This document shows positions 62,177 through 64,000 of a stretch of DNA of 64,000 nucleotides, one piece after another. Origin of the DNA: Otis tarda. Lineage: Eukaryota; Chordata; Aves; Otidiformes; Otididae. The notes beneath the pieces are model-generated. The model had not been told where the DNA came from and made no database searches. It worked only from the letters and a program-made list of their open reading frames with translations. Numbering within the stretch: position 1 is the stretch's first letter; each line of letters begins with the position of its first letter. The stretch covers positions 19,716,501 to 19,780,500 of the forward strand of contig CM048553.1 in NCBI GenBank assembly GCA_026413225.1, in the 5' to 3' direction. Made by a program: the position numbers and the translations under genes.

Positions 62177-64000
62177 CTGTAGCGTTAATCAGCACAAACT
62201 TTACAAATCAACACCAGGGAAGGACAACTTGAAACTTGTACAGATTGTTAGAAAATGTTTCTCTGTTTAAACTCTTCTTCTTCCAAAACAAGCTACAAGA
62301 GAACATATGCTAGTGGTGTCGTATTTTTACATCATAACTAGCAAGAATTTTGAATAAATCTTAATAAATCTAGTTAAAGAAAGAGATAAACAGATTCAGT
62401 GTTTTAAGTCAGAAGGCAGTTTGAGCTAACACACAAATTTAAGGGATAAAAGAAATGCATGACAATTCAGGCTGTACTAAGAATAAAGGCTTCAGTTTTG
62501 TCAGACTGAAAATAAAAGAATTTGATTGTTTATGAAGCTATGAAAGCAGTTTAAGACCAGAAGGGCTCAATCATATAGGTTTGGGGTTTTTTTTCTCCCC
62601 ACAGCAATAAATTTCAAATTATCAAACCCTTATTGAGTCCAGTAGTTACGTTTGATTCATCCAATCACTTCCAGAAAGGTTTCAACTCTTGATTTGAAGA
62701 CATCAAAAGAAGGAGAATACCTCACTCACATCCAGCTGTTACTGAAGTTGTTCTGGTTCAGGGTCACAGTCTTTATCCTTTCTCCACAGGATTATAGAGC
62801 TACTTAGTAACTGGTATTCTATCCCAGGATACCTCAACAGGAATCATTTCATGCTACTTCAAGTAAGGCAAGGCTGCTAAACCTCTAACTAGAACACCTT
62901 TTTCTCCATCCCACGGACCATCTTTTAGTCTTTTCTGTACACTCTTTCAGGTTTTTCTCCAAGATTCTTTTCAAATACAGACAACAGAACTGTATGCACT
63001 AGTACTACAGATTAACTTCTCTTAACTCTTTAATACCACAAAGAACTGAACTTTTTTTTTGCCACTGCACTGCAGCAGAAGACCACAATGAACTGTTTGT
63101 CCAGTAAGACCCCAAAAATCACGTTTCAAAATTCATCCTTTCCAGGATACAGTACTGCAGAAAGGAGCTATGACTTTACATCCTAACATCGTAGATGTGC
63201 AACTGCATGTGGTTATGCCACAGTGCATTTCTTTCAAATGGTTCCAGTTTAGCAAGCCCTGTTCTCACCACTATGTACCACTCCACAAGTTGAGTTCCCC
63301 TTGGAGCATTTTTTTTATGGGTTTTGGGTTTATTTTGGTTTCTTTTGTGGATCATTCATTAAAATATTTAATTTCATGAGAATTTGCACAGATCCCTACA
63401 AAATCTCTCACTGCACTCCCATTCTGTTATGGTAGCAATCATTATTACTCTTCAAAAATGTATCACTTAGGTGCTTCCTCATTAACTTAATCCTAGATTC
63501 ATCCCCCTTAATGTCGAGCACACAACAGCAGGACTATATTTGCTCTAGGTATCCCCGAAAGTGGAAAGACACATCTAGAGAAGAAAGGTCTCCAGAGAGG
63601 GCAAGGAAAAAGTGTCTATTTCTTTAATTTTCAAATGCAGAAGAGCATTTTTTTAACCACTCCTACCTTCCCTGAACACTTATTGTTATGTTCTAGCAAA
63701 TTCTGTTTTTTAACTTGCATCCCTACTAGAAGACATTTATGTTTCTCTGTTTTATTGTTTCATTGTTTCCACCTCTATATTTTAAATTACTGACATAGTG
63801 TGAAAATGGGCCAACAATGGTTAGTGAAATTACTTCCTTCCTCCTGTCGTTAGTTAGCATTATTCACATTAGAATATTATGTCAGGCACTAATTCCACCT
63901 ATGAATATTGCAATTTCTCTCCCTTCTGTATCATTGCCAAGCAGAATTTATTTAAACCTGAAAATGTATAGCTTATCTCATTTGAAATGTCACTTGCACA
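62177..64000 (-). other. SPAG6: SPAG6 upstream intron, partial; no exon seen
   Basis: The exon at 62176 is preceded by a good acceptor, so this stretch is intron running out of the window. I looked on the minus strand for the expected preceding armadillo exon and did not find it. There are T-rich runs near 62588-62596 and 63052-63060. Nothing else is recognisable. Confidence 0.75.

Noticed and set aside
1-64000. tRNA, rRNA, CRISPR or bacterial-type operon
   Set aside because: No B-box-type ggttcgaatcc with a cloverleaf partner, no rRNA cores, no regularly spaced repeats; the DNA is vertebrate.

Overview
The window reads as bird nuclear DNA. The evidence is several CR1-type LINE remnants with the avian-style 3' end (a cccttccaaccc block followed by gattctatgat), a long LTR-like repeat rich in ggctgcag units that I recall as common in bird genomes, spliced vertebrate exons, and a CpG island. 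Nothing bacterial is present: no operons, CRISPR array, rRNA or recognisable tRNA. The species cannot be fixed from sequence alone.

The only protein-coding gene I can support lies at the right end on the minus strand. Four exons between 62176 and 55473 encode the C-terminal third of SPAG6, the armadillo-repeat protein of the ciliary and flagellar central apparatus (PF16 in Chlamydomonas). The exons are 61985-62176, 60690-60806, 57758-57903 and 55473-55539. Reading phases match exactly across all three introns, giving 173 residues and a stop. The 5' part of the gene lies beyond the right edge. The first of these introns appears to use a GC donor.

The other ~55 kb (1-55 kb) holds no exon I recognise. 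Layout from the left: mostly unique AT-rich DNA with an LTR-like repeat at about 1.96-2.86 kb; a CR1 3' tail at 8.0-8.3 kb; scattered short GC-rich patches at 15.2-15.5, 17.0-17.35 and 19.05-19.25 kb; a strong orphan CpG island at 20.86-22.76 kb with an AT-rich, homeodomain-like core; an imperfect hairpin at 24.8-24.9 kb; a small CpG-rich patch at 30.1-30.45 kb; a GC-rich but CpG-poor stretch at 31.6-32.7 kb; a 1.5-kb decayed CR1 with endonuclease, reverse transcriptase and 3' tail at 34.6-36.15 kb; a possible decayed coding segment at 38.85-39.13 kb; a second LINE reverse-transcriptase remnant at 43.7-44.35 kb; and another CR1 tail at 49.04-49.28 kb.

From conserved vertebrate gene order I infer that this desert is the interval downstream of SPAG6 toward PIP4K2A, but no PIP4K2A exon was found. 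The island at 21-22.7 kb is the best candidate for something undescribed, such as a lncRNA promoter or a developmental regulatory island. No novel protein system is supported by the sequence.
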